Positions 41,518 through 50,821 of a stretch of DNA of 64,000 nt are shown one piece after another. The translations under genes and the position numbers were made by a program. Below the pieces are notes generated by a model, which saw nothing but the letters and a program-made list of their open reading frames with translations, was not told where the DNA came from and ran no database searches. Every line of letters starts with the position of its first letter. Within the stretch, counting starts at the first letter, position 1. The stretch lies in NCBI RefSeq assembly GCF_025628885.1, contig NZ_JAOTIF010000008.1, positions 158,458 to 222,457 on the forward strand, read 5' to 3'. The DNA comes from Paraflavisolibacter caeni (GTDB lineage: Bacteria > Bacteroidota > Bacteroidia > Chitinophagales > Chitinophagaceae).

Positions 41518-42391
41518 TTTCAGCTTTTCCAAAACCTACGGTCTCTCTATACATCTGTGGTGAGATACTGGCATTCTTTTTAAAAAAGCGGCTGAAATAA
41601 TATTCATCTTCATAGCCTAATTCATAGGCTAGCTCTTTTACTGATTTATTCGTCAGATACAACTCTCTTTTGGCTTCGATAATAATTCGTTCAGTAATTA
41701 AATTGGTAAGATTCTTATTAAAATGTGTTTTTGTGATCTTAGTTAATGCATTAAGCGAAATGTTCAATAAAACGGCATAATCCCTTGGCGCGTGTTTCGA
41801 TTTAAATTCCTTCTCGATCGCATCTTTCAGGTCTTGTAAAATAAAAGGTTCTTTTTTGACCTGTTTCAATTGCAGGGTATGTGGCTGTTGCTGGCTTTTT
41901 GAACGGGATGCAGCGATCAGAAAGATCTTCATGAAGGAGATTAATAATTCATATTGTGCGATCCCAGGGTTCTGAATTTCTGACTTAATTTGTTCTATAA
42001 CCCCGTTTAAGGTAGCTTCTAAATGTTCATCCACCGAAAAAAATGGTATGTCATAAATATTGTTAAAAAGAACACCATTGCAGGTTACTTCTGTCTGATG
42101 TTTATGGATGCAAAAAAAGTCTGAATGAAAGTAAATAGCAACCCCCTTTATGAACTTGGATGAAAACAGGAATGGTTGGTAAGGAGCAAACGAAAACAAA
42201 GAGTTTTGCTCAAAATTGTATTCAGAGAAACCGGTTTTCAACTTCCCTGCGCCCTCTTTTATCCAGATGAGAGAGTAGTAATTATTCCGTTGCAAATGGT
42301 CGAAGTAACTATTGTCCTCAAAGAAAAATAATTTAAATGCCAGGTTTCCGTTTTGCTCATTCACCAAGGTGAATGAATTCTGATCTGCCAT
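41510..42391 (-). CDS. AraC-family transcriptional regulator
   Basis: 293 residues. The N-terminal cupin-like sensor (FFEDNSYFDHLQRNNYYSLI, GAGKLKTGFSEYNFEQ) precedes a two-HTH AraC domain at about 190-288, with KSVKELAYELGYEDEYYFSR and FFKKNASISPQMYR. This is the common Bacteroidetes type controlling an adjacent enzyme. The alpha/beta hydrolase gene 90 bases away on the same strand is the natural candidate target or partner. Effector unknown. Confidence 0.88.
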   Translation of the reverse strand: MADQNSFTLVNEQNGNLAFKLFFFEDNSYFDHLQRNNYYSLIWIKEGAGKLKTGFSEYNFEQNSLFSFAPYQPFLFSSKFIKGVAIYFHSDFFCIHKHQTEVTCNGVLFNNIYDIPFFSVDEHLEATLNGVIEQIKSEIQNPGIAQYELLISFMKIFLIAASRSKSQQQPHTLQLKQVKKEPFILQDLKDAIEKEFKSKHAPRDYAVLLNISLNALTKITKTHFNKNLTNLITERIIIEAKRELYLTNKSVKELAYELGYEDEYYFSRFFKKNASISPQMYRETVGFGKAEIN

Positions 42392-42481
42392 TTGCGTAAG
42401 TTTTACTCTAATTTAAGCATTTGAAAAGCAAACCTTTCTTCTGGTGGACTATTATAGCGCTATTTATTACCGGCACTGTCA

Positions 42482-43420
42482 CTAAGCTTCTTTTAGTTTC
42501 ACTTCCGGAGACATGTTCCCGAATGCATCAGATGTAACCGTGTGTCCCGGATCGTACCCGACACCATTTTTAAAGAGAAATGATTTAATAATTGAAGCTG
42601 CTTCGGTATGTTTTTCCTCCAACACAAAATGACCACCATTCAACAAACTTATCTGTGCATCCTTTATATCTTTTTTGAAAGCTTCAGCTCCAACTGCCAA
42701 AAAAAGCTTGTCATTCTTACCGGATATCACCAAGGTAGGCGGCTGGTGCTTTCTAAAATAACTTTGCCAGGTATGATACAACGGCAAATTGGTTCCATAA
42801 TTCCTGAAAAGCGCCAGTTGTATTTCATCATTGCCCGTACGCGCTAAATAATATTGGTCTATCGTATACCCATCCGGGCTGATTTTTGAATGATCTTCAG
42901 TGCCATCTGTATATAACCATTTGACAGTGTCTGGTGATAAATAATTCCTGGCACCCTTTTCTGTTTCTGCATTTGGGTTTTGAATGTAGGCCACAAGCGG
43001 ATTCAAGGCATCTCCCAATCCTTCAGTATAAGCGTTCGCATTCTGCACGATCAACGCCTGTATCAATTCAGGTCTTTGTGAAGCGATACGAAAGCCTACG
43101 GGACCGCCGTAATCTTGCATGTACAAAACGAATTTCTTTAATTCCAGCGCATCAATAAAATGGCTAATGGTCAAAGCCAGGTTATCGAAACTGTAAGTAT
43201 AATCGGATGGTGATGGCGCACTGCTTTGCCCAAAGCCTGGATAATCAGGAGCTAACAAATGAAAATCGCCTGAAAGATCATTGATCAGATTCCTGTACAT
43301 GTGTGAGGATGAAGGAAAACCATGAAGCAGGAGCATGGCTGGCTTATTTTGATCGCCGGCTTCGCGGTAAAAAACATCAACGCCGTCAACCTGTATTGTC
43401 TTAAAATGCACCGTATTCAT
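42482..43420 (-). CDS. Alpha/beta hydrolase with Asp nucleophile (epoxide hydrolase/dehalogenase-like)
   Basis: 312 residues. The oxyanion motif is LLLHGFPSSSHMYRNL and the nucleophile elbow is YMQDYGGPVGF, where Asp replaces the Ser of esterases. The acid is in VISGKNDKLF and the His in NGGHFVLEEKH. Asp nucleophiles are used by haloalkane dehalogenases and epoxide hydrolases. The Tyr after Asp (dehalogenases usually have Trp) leans towards epoxide hydrolase-like activity. A cap domain fills about 140-220. No signal peptide. The substrate is open. Confidence 0.82.
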   Translation of the reverse strand: MNTVHFKTIQVDGVDVFYREAGDQNKPAMLLLHGFPSSSHMYRNLINDLSGDFHLLAPDYPGFGQSSAPSPSDYTYSFDNLALTISHFIDALELKKFVLYMQDYGGPVGFRIASQRPELIQALIVQNANAYTEGLGDALNPLVAYIQNPNAETEKGARNYLSPDTVKWLYTDGTEDHSKISPDGYTIDQYYLARTGNDEIQLALFRNYGTNLPLYHTWQSYFRKHQPPTLVISGKNDKLFLAVGAEAFKKDIKDAQISLLNGGHFVLEEKHTEAASIIKSFLFKNGVGYDPGHTVTSDAFGNMSPEVKLKEA

Positions 43421-43519
43421 TTCTTTCTGTTTTATAGTTATGAATCATAATTGACAGAACAAAAATGAACTAATTGAAAGCAATCTAAAATGGATAAATC
43501 AGGCTTTTAAATGGACAGT

Positions 43520-44389
43520 TTATGGTTCATTATGTCCGTATTTTGTTCCAAAGCCAATATTTACCGGGTCAGTCAGTATTGCCGTACCATTTGCACCGGC
43601 CCGCTCACGAATCATTTGTTCTAATTTTTCTTTAATGGTTTCGGTCTGTTCATTGGTGACATTCAATTCAGCGAGAACATGCCCTACGATCGGATTGCCG
43701 TTTAGGGTCCAATCCCATAACTGCTGCCCAGAGCTAAATTCCAGCTTTTCTGTGACAGTTTCTACTTGAATGTCTTTCAATCCTGCATCCGCCAACCGCT
43801 GATATAATACAGCAGGATCTGCCACTTGAAATTCCAATGGCGGAGGATCGGTAGGTAATCCTTCAAAATGTGGCGAAACTGAATGTACTGCCTTAATAAA
43901 ACAATTCAGAAAATCAATTTTTTCCGGCGAACCATAAGCAATTAAAAGTATCCTGCCACCGGGTTTTGTCACTCTTACCATTTCCTTCAGCGCTTTTAGC
44001 AAGTCGGGGAAGAGCATCACTCCGAATTGCGAACCTGTAACATCAAACAGGTTATTTTCCAATTCCAGCTGATGTCCATCCATTACCTGCCCTTTTGCAT
44101 TCGAAAGGCCTTCCTCACGAACACGCCTTTCAAAAAGTCTGATCATTTCCGGTGACCAGTCAGTCGCCAGCACTTTTGCTCCCAGACGAGCAGCCGGTAA
44201 ACTTAAACCGCCACAGCCGGCAGCAACATCCAGAAAGGCGTGATCTGCTTGCAAACCCACACGTTTCAGTGCTTCATTAGCCAGCCATATTTCAGTATCT
44301 GTAACAAACTGGTCGTAGCCTTCAGCAATTTGGCCCCAGGCTTGCCTTAATTCTTCTTTACTGGGATCAACTTCCTTTACAGCTTCCAT
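43520..44389 (-). CDS. Class I SAM-dependent methyltransferase
   Basis: 289 residues. Motif I is FLDVAAGCGGLSLPAARLGA, the acidic end of strand 2 is ATDWSPEMI, and the post-motif is VRVTKPGGRILLIAYGSPE. The layout is that of the UbiE/type 11 group acting on small molecules. The acceptor is unknown. It lies between the hydrolase gene (99 bases) and an AraC gene (145 bases), all on the minus strand. Confidence 0.85.
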   Translation of the reverse strand: MEAVKEVDPSKEELRQAWGQIAEGYDQFVTDTEIWLANEALKRVGLQADHAFLDVAAGCGGLSLPAARLGAKVLATDWSPEMIRLFERRVREEGLSNAKGQVMDGHQLELENNLFDVTGSQFGVMLFPDLLKALKEMVRVTKPGGRILLIAYGSPEKIDFLNCFIKAVHSVSPHFEGLPTDPPPLEFQVADPAVLYQRLADAGLKDIQVETVTEKLEFSSGQQLWDWTLNGNPIVGHVLAELNVTNEQTETIKEKLEQMIRERAGANGTAILTDPVNIGFGTKYGHNEP

Positions 44390-44534
44390 AATTTAATGAT
44401 TTAATGGTTAAAAGAATTATTCAAAGAGGCGCCTCATGACTGTTGTTATTCCAAAACAAAATTAGAACGGGCCATGTGAGATGAAGTTGCTGAAAAGGCA
44501 AAAAGCGATACTGTAACGTTCAGCGATTTGTTTA

Positions 44535-45404
44535 TTAATGTTGAAGTTTATTCTGCAGGATAAATTTGCCGGGCGTAAGACTGAATTTGTTTTTAAATAC
44601 ACGGATAAAATGTGAACGGTTTTCAAATCCGCTTTCCACGCACACTTCATCAATCGTTAAATTGGTGGTTTCCAATAAATACTTGCTGTATTCAAGGCGC
44701 TTTTCCAGCAGCCATTTGCCAGGGGTGGTATGAAACAGTTCCATAAACTCCCGCTTGAAACCGGAGAGGCTTCGGGCACACAAGCGGGAAAATTCATTTA
44801 AAGAAAGATTACTAAAAAAATTTGCTTCCATAATCTCTTTGATGGATGGCTTTGCCCTTGCACAGAGTTCATCGAAATAGTACTTCAGAGAGCTGTAATG
44901 ATGGCTGGAAACAATATGCACAATCAGCTCCTCGAACTTTAGTTTGAGAAGGGCGATTGGTGGCGGGGACGGCATAGAGAAATAACTAAGCAGGGATTGA
45001 AAATAAATCAATAGTACATCATCGGCTACAAGGGGAATTATGGTATCTGGCTTGTTAGGGGTAGGGTCTTTGGGTAAGGTAATTTTGTATTTGTGAATGA
45101 CGGATTTGATAAAATCATCCGGTACAAAAATCAACAGTTCGCAAAAGTCTTCCTGGGTTTCACTTAAGGAAAGAACTGAGCCTTTTTTAGCAAAAAAGCA
45201 ATCGCCCGGTTTAAGCGTATGCTCATGCTGTGGCGTTTTCAGCAAGGTTTCTCCTGCCAGTACAAAAGCAAAAAAATTGTTATGCCACCAGATACCGCTT
45301 GTGTAATCGTCGGCAGGACATTTGAATTCCACAAAAAGCAGCTCATCCACCTGAAATTTTTTATACAGGTCTGTTTTCCATATAAAATCCAGCACGTTTA
45401 TCAT
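44535..45404 (-). CDS. AraC-family transcriptional regulator
   Basis: 289 residues. The N-terminal cupin sensor (FVLAGETLLKTPQHEHTLKP) with GDCFFAKKGSV is followed by an AraC DNA-binding pair at about 190-285 (LSLNEFSRLCARSLSGFKRE, TIDEVCVESGFENRSHFIRV). It may control the methyltransferase gene just downstream. A TAATTTTG on the minus strand 20 bases before the start resembles a -7 box but lacks a partner TTG. Confidence 0.87.
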   Translation of the reverse strand: MINVLDFIWKTDLYKKFQVDELLFVEFKCPADDYTSGIWWHNNFFAFVLAGETLLKTPQHEHTLKPGDCFFAKKGSVLSLSETQEDFCELLIFVPDDFIKSVIHKYKITLPKDPTPNKPDTIIPLVADDVLLIYFQSLLSYFSMPSPPPIALLKLKFEELIVHIVSSHHYSSLKYYFDELCARAKPSIKEIMEANFFSNLSLNEFSRLCARSLSGFKREFMELFHTTPGKWLLEKRLEYSKYLLETTNLTIDEVCVESGFENRSHFIRVFKNKFSLTPGKFILQNKLQH

Positions 45405-45546
45405 ATCTGAACTTTAAGGATAACCAAAATTAAACAAGTTTCCCCCTGAAATTATTATTCTAATATGTTGCGTAGATTGTTCCCACGTTGATGTTGCGTT
45501 CGTGCTAAGTTTTCACATCGTGGTCTGAATTTAAGTTTACAATGTT

Positions 45547-46077
45547 TTAATTTCTATCAAAATATTTTCTTGATAAAGGATGCGTAAATACAGTCCTGAT
45601 AATAATTGGGATTCCAATTACTGCTGGCAATAACCAATAAATCAAGGGATGAAAATTTTTCCATATTGGTAAAAACTTTCCATTGTCAACATAAAAAGCA
45701 GTTAGTAATAAAATATAAGAAACTCCCATTTCTGTGATATGAATAATACTCCACTTTTCCCATTGATTCCTTCGGGCTTTTCTGCCAATAAATGCCGAAC
45801 TGAAAGAAATAAAACCTAAAATAAATAAGTGATAATCTTCCCTCCACCGAACTGCCGCAATAATAGTTGCAGTTATGAAAACAACTAACAGAGACCAGAA
45901 ATAAACAGTCCCAGCTTTTGGATGGAGTCCGATTTGTTTTTTTGCAAGCATTGCCATCAGTCCGGCCACTACACAGGTCAATGCGGCTAAAATATGTATT
46001 GAGAGGATTGTTAAAAAGAGGGGGCTGTCAGAAGGTATTTCAAAACCTTGAACAACAAATGGATTTCCTTCAAACAT
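45547..46077 (-). CDS. DUF2306-like four-to-six-helix membrane protein
   Basis: 176 residues with about five membrane helices. The layout (HILAALTCVVAGLMAMLAKK, LHPKAGTVYFWSLLVVFITA, WREDYHLFILGFISFSSAFI) resembles DUF2306 proteins. Conserved His residues in HILAA and LHPKAG could bind haem or metal, but no activity is known for the family. It is alone between an AraC gene and a hairpin-bounded gap of 307 bases. Confidence 0.65.
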   Translation of the reverse strand: MFEGNPFVVQGFEIPSDSPLFLTILSIHILAALTCVVAGLMAMLAKKQIGLHPKAGTVYFWSLLVVFITATIIAAVRWREDYHLFILGFISFSSAFIGRKARRNQWEKWSIIHITEMGVSYILLLTAFYVDNGKFLPIWKNFHPLIYWLLPAVIGIPIIIRTVFTHPLSRKYFDRN

Positions 46078-46288
46078 GATTTGTCTCTGTTTATTTTCTC
46101 GCAGTGAACTTTATCATTTGCACAGTCGCCAAAGCATGAGGCACAACGGTGAAGAGCTTACTTTGCATTTCAGGCGTCCGAGCCCCTGAGACTCGGCTGA
46201 CTAATGCTGAGTAAAGATAAAAAGTTGATGATATATACTACAGCTGAACTTTTAATGTCAAGGTGGATCAGTATCGCTTTTTAATGAA

Positions 46289-46321
46289 AATCCCTAAAGC
46301 GTTTGAAACGATTTAGGGATT
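46289..46321 (-). terminator. Terminator of the small barrel gene
   Basis: AATCCCTAAA (46289-46298) pairs perfectly with TTTAGGGATT (46312-46321), with further CGTTT/AAACG pairing inside. On the minus strand a T-rich TTTTCATT follows. It lies downstream of the 46385-46651 gene. The rest of the 46078-46384 gap shows only a weak CCGAG/CTCGG stem near 46178-46196. Confidence 0.75.
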
Positions 46322-46384
46322 AATGAACACAGCTGGTGCACACATCATGCCCATGCTCTGATTTTTAAACGAAAGGCAATACGG

Positions 46385-46651
46385 TTAGACAGCTACCTCC
46401 GTTGAAAGAAGGATGGGTTCCTTTACTGTGTGCCGGTCCTTCGCCTCCTGTACATTTGGATCATTCATGATAGCTCCAAGCTTTTCCATATCTGTTACTT
46501 CTAAAACCAAAACCACCGATTCAGGATCATCCTGATCCTGAAATGTTTTAAAGCTTGATACGGCAGGAGCAAAAATCTTTACCCTGTCTTCATGGCCTTT
46601 CAGCCATGTTTCAAAATCGCCTACTTTGTGTCGGACTACTACAGTTGGCAT
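46385..46651 (-). CDS. Small dimeric alpha/beta-barrel protein
   Basis: 88 residues: MPTVVVRHKVGDFETWLKGH, then SSFKTFQDQDDPESVVLVLE and a C-terminal strand. The size and beta-alpha-beta pattern match ferredoxin-like dimeric barrels, grouped with antibiotic-biosynthesis monooxygenases or cyclases. No catalytic residue can be assigned. A terminator follows. Confidence 0.65.
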   Translation of the reverse strand: MPTVVVRHKVGDFETWLKGHEDRVKIFAPAVSSFKTFQDQDDPESVVLVLEVTDMEKLGAIMNDPNVQEAKDRHTVKEPILLSTEVAV

Positions 46652-46807
46652 GGTTAATTTTTTTGTTATTAATTTATTTAATAAAAATGCAAAAAAAATA
46701 AAACAAATCCTAGTCTACTTAGCGCAAAAATTTATTTCGCATCGCGCATAATTTTGGCACTGGCAATTAAAGCTTCTAGAACCATATTTTGTTAGCCGTA
46801 TGAACTC

Positions 46808-47362
46808 CTATTGGGTTAGGGGTTCGGGTGCGTCTTTGAAATGCTTGTATTTTCCTAAAATACGTCCGAGCAAATAAGTCAGCGGAATTACTGTTCTTTT
46901 AACCAACATAGGAATTTCGGTTAGGTCATATTCTTTGGCATAACGTGTCAAAAGATAAGCGCCATCAAATGTTTCTGGCTGTGCTTTTCCTGACTTGTTC
47001 TGTGCTGCGTAAATTGCCGAAAGAAAGAATACAATCGTATTGGCCGGCTTAATCCACCCTTTGCAATTAAGGATTTCTTCTCCTGCATTCCAAAAACGAT
47101 GAGGAGTCCCCCGCCTGAACAAAACAGTTTCACCCCCTCCTGCGTATTGTGCCTCTTGTCCAAGAATTTGATACCCTATTTTGCCTTTTATAACTGTTAA
47201 TTCCTCATCCTGAAGGAAATGCGTATGCATGAGAGGCCCGTGCCCTGGTGTAACTAAATTCTCCACAATGACTTTGTCGCCGCCTGGTTCTTTTTGCACA
47301 GCATGGAAAATGATTTTTTCGCCGAGGCAATTTTCAATAATATGTGGATAGGAGATTTTCAT
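46808..47362 (-). CDS. Cupin-domain protein
   Basis: 184 residues. The cupin motif 1 is LVTPGHGPLMHTHFLQDEEL (G-H-x-H-x-E type metal ligands), then IKGKIGYQILG, and motif 2 is FRRGTPHRFWNAGEE. Metal binding looks intact. The C-terminal third is helical and basic (VIPLTYLLGRILGKYKHF). The function is open; a dioxygenase, isomerase or small-molecule sensor are possible. Confidence 0.8.
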   Translation of the reverse strand: MKISYPHIIENCLGEKIIFHAVQKEPGGDKVIVENLVTPGHGPLMHTHFLQDEELTVIKGKIGYQILGQEAQYAGGGETVLFRRGTPHRFWNAGEEILNCKGWIKPANTIVFFLSAIYAAQNKSGKAQPETFDGAYLLTRYAKEYDLTEIPMLVKRTVIPLTYLLGRILGKYKHFKDAPEPLTQ

Positions 47363-47621
47363 GTTGTGAATTTTAATTTATTAAAAGCCGTAATGATAAT
47401 TGCTTCCCTTATTGAGGAATTCACTGTTTGCTTACAAGAGTGGCAGTCTGTGTACCAGTAGTTTAAATTTATTGAAAGTTTAAATAGGAGTACTATATTT
47501 CAGCCACTATTCTTCAATCGCTATTGTAGAAAACTGTTTGTTGCGTACGGCCTATTTGTTTGTCGAGCCACGAAGATGAGTAGTGTTCATTCATTACAAC
47601 GCTTTATTAAATGTTCTTTAA

Positions 47622-48038
47622 TCATTTCGATGTAGGTTGATCGACTATTTTCCAATAGGAATTCTTTCGTGTGATTTTGCCGTTTCGAAACTCCCAAAGA
47701 TCACAACCTCGCACTTTCAAGCTAACCCCTGAAGTTGTTGTTCCTGTCAATGTCCATTCTGACACCCCCATATTGCCATCTGCGGATATCCAATGACGGT
47801 CTTCACCATAATGAACATCCGGAATACCTTTGAAGCGTCCGGCAAGAGCCTCACGCACCTGTGCTTTGCCGATGAAGCGTTGTCCCCATGGTTCAGTGCC
47901 CCTTGGCATATCAAAGGAGCAGTCATCGGAAAAGAATTCCATAATAGCGTCTAGGTCATGGCGATTGAATGCATCAAGGATTTCCTTTAAAGTTTCTACT
48001 GTGGCTATCATTTCTTGTGAGTTGGTTTGAGTTTGCAA
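47622..48038 (-). CDS. NTF2-like/SnoaL-like protein
   Basis: 138 residues: LKEILDAFNRHDLDAIMEFF then DDCSFDMPRG, GKAQVREALAGRFKGIPDVH, and LKVRGCDLWEFRNGKITRKN. This is the standard nuclear transport factor 2-like cone of ketosteroid isomerase and SnoaL relatives. The substrate is unknown. Its start codon region (TTGCAAAC) is followed upstream by AT-rich sequence. Confidence 0.82.
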   Translation of the reverse strand: MQTQTNSQEMIATVETLKEILDAFNRHDLDAIMEFFSDDCSFDMPRGTEPWGQRFIGKAQVREALAGRFKGIPDVHYGEDRHWISADGNMGVSEWTLTGTTTSGVSLKVRGCDLWEFRNGKITRKNSYWKIVDQPTSK

Positions 48039-48154
48039 TGTTTTGGCATTGTTTATTTATTTGCCTTAATATAAATCCCATTTTCTGAGTAATGCTCCAC
48101 GTTGTCGAAACCTGCAGATTTCTGCCATTTTGGAAAGCTTAAAGTTGGCTGCAG

Positions 48155-48718
48155 CTATAACACCTTAGTGATTTCAGAAAGCAGTTTGGTCAGTATAAAC
48201 TCCCTTGCTTTGTCTTTATCGGTAGCGCCACCACTAACCAGGTATGTTATCTTGCCACTTCTGTCTAATACAATACTGGTGGGATAGCCAAAGGCTTGAT
48301 TTAGCCGGTTGCATTCTTCATCTTTCAAGTGAAATACCTTGAACTGAAGTTTAAACTTCTGCCGTACTCTTTTTATGGCATCTGCTTGATCCATTGTAAA
48401 AGAAATAAATTCAAAGTCCTTGTTGTTCTTCAGTCTTTGATACAGTTCATTGAGGGCATCCATCTCAGCCATGCAAGGAGGACAGCCTTCAAACCAAAAA
48501 TTGATTAAAACTACTTTTCCCTTGAGGATTTCATTGTTGATCTTTTCAGTTTCATTCGTGGCTTTAAAAACAGGAAAAGGTTTGCCTATTGCTTCTTTTT
48601 TCCTTGCTTCGAATAATGAATCTATATCTAAGTTTATACTCGGTTTGCTAAAGGAAGGTTTTTGTCCCAAAGAAATGAACGATCCTAAAAGGAATAGTAC
48701 AGAAAGGATAAATCGCAT
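48155..48718 (-). CDS. TlpA-like thiol-disulfide oxidoreductase
   Basis: 187 residues with a signal peptide ending at SLGQ. The thioredoxin fold has the redox motif FEGCPPCMAEMD (Cys79 and Cys82) and the cis-proline in AFGYPTSIVLDRSG. It should act in the periplasm as a disulfide reductase, like the ResA/TlpA proteins that are frequent in Bacteroidetes. The partner is unknown. Confidence 0.88.
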   Translation of the reverse strand: MRFILSVLFLLGSFISLGQKPSFSKPSINLDIDSLFEARKKEAIGKPFPVFKATNETEKINNEILKGKVVLINFWFEGCPPCMAEMDALNELYQRLKNNKDFEFISFTMDQADAIKRVRQKFKLQFKVFHLKDEECNRLNQAFGYPTSIVLDRSGKITYLVSGGATDKDKAREFILTKLLSEITKVL

Positions 48719-48886
48719 AGAGAATCTTGTTATTGTTGTAGCTGACGGTTTCGGTTCTTGCAGCTTTGCTAAGGCAGGGTAGTCTGGGTTATTATTCCTT
48801 ACTATTGCAAAACGCTGAATAGTATTTTATGGTTTAAAGATAATACTGATACCCTGCTTTGGCAAAACTGACTTGTTACAGGCTGT

Positions 48887-49399
48887 TTAGTCGTCCAACT
48901 TACAAGGCTGTTCAGAAAAAGAAACGCCTCCCCGTTGTTCCTGCGTCAGCAATAGAAAGTCCGTGTGGATAGGTAATTGTCTAACTATCTGAGTAAAGCC
49001 TTCAGAAGTCAGTTTTATATGACCCGCCGTTAGTTCAATTGCCCATTGATAAGTTATAGTACCTTCTTGATTTTGCGTTGTATCAGCAAGTACCACTTCA
49101 ACTATCTGTTGTGCATCAATGCCGAAAAGATCCGTCTTGATGTTTACGTCCAGTTTAAATGCTTTTTTAAAAATTAATGTACACGGAGCTATCCAGTAAG
49201 AAAAGTGCCCCTTGCCTTTCACGGGATCTACCCACTTGAAAATATAGTCAATGTCTAAAAGAAAATCACCAGTCCACTCGCCATTGTTCCACTGAAACGA
49301 AATCGCATGAATGGCAGCATCATGCCAGCCCATAACTTTGAAGTCGGCCTCTGTCCATATGCTCTTCTCAAGATTATATTGTTGTACGGATGGTGTCAT
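48887..49399 (-). CDS. Unknown cytoplasmic protein, 170 residues
   Basis: MTPSVQQYNLEKSIWTEADF, then MGWHDAAIHAISFQWNNGEW and LDIDYIFKWVDPVKGKGHFS. This looks like a beta-rich soluble protein of a kind often found near toxin/immunity or orphan loci, but I do not recognise the family with certainty. No signal peptide and no catalytic motif. It is followed by a similar orphan at 49558. Confidence 0.6.
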   Translation of the reverse strand: MTPSVQQYNLEKSIWTEADFKVMGWHDAAIHAISFQWNNGEWTGDFLLDIDYIFKWVDPVKGKGHFSYWIAPCTLIFKKAFKLDVNIKTDLFGIDAQQIVEVVLADTTQNQEGTITYQWAIELTAGHIKLTSEGFTQIVRQLPIHTDFLLLTQEQRGGVSFSEQPCKLDD

Positions 49400-49557
49400 T
49401 TTAAATTGCCTGTAACGATTTTAGGTGTTTTGTCACTGGCGAAAGTCAGTGGTACTACTGCCAGGTTAAAGATATGGTGCTTTAAAGTGATTCCAAAGCA
49501 GGTTATCGGTAATTAGTAGCCAGTGCAGAAAAACCTGCGTTGTGCGTTCGTGTACAC

Positions 49558-49956
49558 TCATTCGAAGTGGTAGAGTTGTTGTTTATCTAATATGATTAGC
49601 TCTGCGTCCTGTCCTGCTGCTCTCAGGTTGCTGATGACTTCATCGGCTACGGCTTTCGCCTTGTCATATGGAAAGTCGTCACTAAAGGTCATTTGAATAC
49701 CTGGTAGTTCCCATGAATAGCTATACTCATCTTCTCCAACTTGATAATATGGCCACTCGTCACATAGGATTTTTGACCAAGTAAGGGAGTTAGGCGTCAT
49801 AATGTTGTCGTAGACATCAGGTGAAATATCAGTGACACCTGTGATGAGGAACTCAAAATCTTTACCAGTCCAGTTTTGTTCATCAACTGGTGGCTTGGGA
49901 ACTGAGGGTTCGTGAACCACAGTCTTTCTCTTCTTACAAAAGTTAAATAGTCCCAT
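49558..49956 (-). CDS. Unknown acidic protein, 132 residues
   Basis: It begins MGLFNFCKKRKTVVHEPSVP, a short basic stretch, then an acidic, aromatic-rich body (WPYYQVGEDEYSYSWELPGI). No signal peptide or known motif. The sequence is consistent with a soluble protein folding around beta strands. Function unknown. Confidence 0.6.
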   Translation of the reverse strand: MGLFNFCKKRKTVVHEPSVPKPPVDEQNWTGKDFEFLITGVTDISPDVYDNIMTPNSLTWSKILCDEWPYYQVGEDEYSYSWELPGIQMTFSDDFPYDKAKAVADEVISNLRAAGQDAELIILDKQQLYHFE

Positions 49957-50331
49957 GAAGTTTCTTTAGATGACGCACAACAGTAGATAAATTTACGAAC
50001 CGAGCTGATCAATGCAACTGAATTTTAAAAAACCTCTTTAACTGACTGCCTTTTATAGTTTTTCAGAGTTTTTTGTTTCGTTTCTTTTGTTGTCCAATTT
50101 GCATGAGCTCATCCGTAGTGCTCATTTGAAAACAAGGAAAATAATCTTCTTACAGTGGCAGCATGTCCAAAGGGGCTCTATATGGCAGGAATGTTTGTTC
50201 TTGATTCCAGCAAATGAGTAGCATAGGAATGCTGCAATATGAGTATGGCCAACCATGTATCTGAAGGGGGCTTACATAGAATAGCATTTCCTCCTCAACT
50301 TTGAATAATTTTAGGTAAATCATTCAACAAG
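49957..50331. other. Intergenic region before the RidA operon
   Basis: 375 bases between divergent genes, AT-rich in the first half. TTTG and TAATTTTA near 50300 resemble promoter boxes but are too close together to form one promoter. Nothing else is recognised. Confidence 0.4.
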
Positions 50332-50799
50332 ATGGAACAGCATACACCTGAACAACGTTTAGCACAATTGAACTTTACACTTCCGCCTGCACCTACGCCC
50401 GTGGGTGTATACAAGCCCTGCCTGGTCGTGGGCAATCATTTGTATTTATCGGGTCATGGTCCCTTACTCAACGACAAAAGTCTCATCAAGGGCCGCATAG
50501 GAAAGGATATGGATCAGGAAGATGGGAAAAGAGCTGCACGGCAAGTGGGACTGGCCATGTTGGCAACCATCAAAGCACAGCTTGGGAGCCTTGACCGGGT
50601 AAAACGGGTGATCAAGGTTTTGGGCATGGTCAACTGTGTACAGGAGTTTGAAAAACACCCTTATGTCATCAATGGATGCAGCGAGCTGTTTGCACACATC
50701 TGGGGCAGCGATGGCATAGGCGTGAGAAGTTCTGTTGGTGTGGGATCACTGCCCGACAACATCCCTGTTGAAATAGAAGCACTATTTGAATTACATTAG
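50332..50799 (+). CDS. RidA-family protein (enamine/imine deaminase)
   Basis: 155 residues. The family end is VGVGSLPDNIPVEIEALFEL, with the substrate-binding Arg in GVRSSVGVG. The opening LPPAPTPVGVYKPCLVVGNH is of the longer, YjgH-like branch. RidA proteins hydrolyse reactive enamines/imines released by PLP enzymes. That fits the PLP-dependent gene 22 bases downstream. Confidence 0.9.
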   Translation: MEQHTPEQRLAQLNFTLPPAPTPVGVYKPCLVVGNHLYLSGHGPLLNDKSLIKGRIGKDMDQEDGKRAARQVGLAMLATIKAQLGSLDRVKRVIKVLGMVNCVQEFEKHPYVINGCSELFAHIWGSDGIGVRSSVGVGSLPDNIPVEIEALFELH

Positions 50800-50821
50800 A
50801 GGTTTCATATACAATATCTTC

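Noticed and set aside
45425..45432. TAATTTTG (minus strand) as promoter of the AraC gene
   Set aside because: It fits the -7 box, but no TTG lies 17-23 bases upstream and it is only 20 bases from the start, so it is not listed as a feature.
46178..46196. CCGAG/CTCGG stem as a terminator
   Set aside because: Only five pairs, no T-run, and a much better hairpin lies at 46289-46321.
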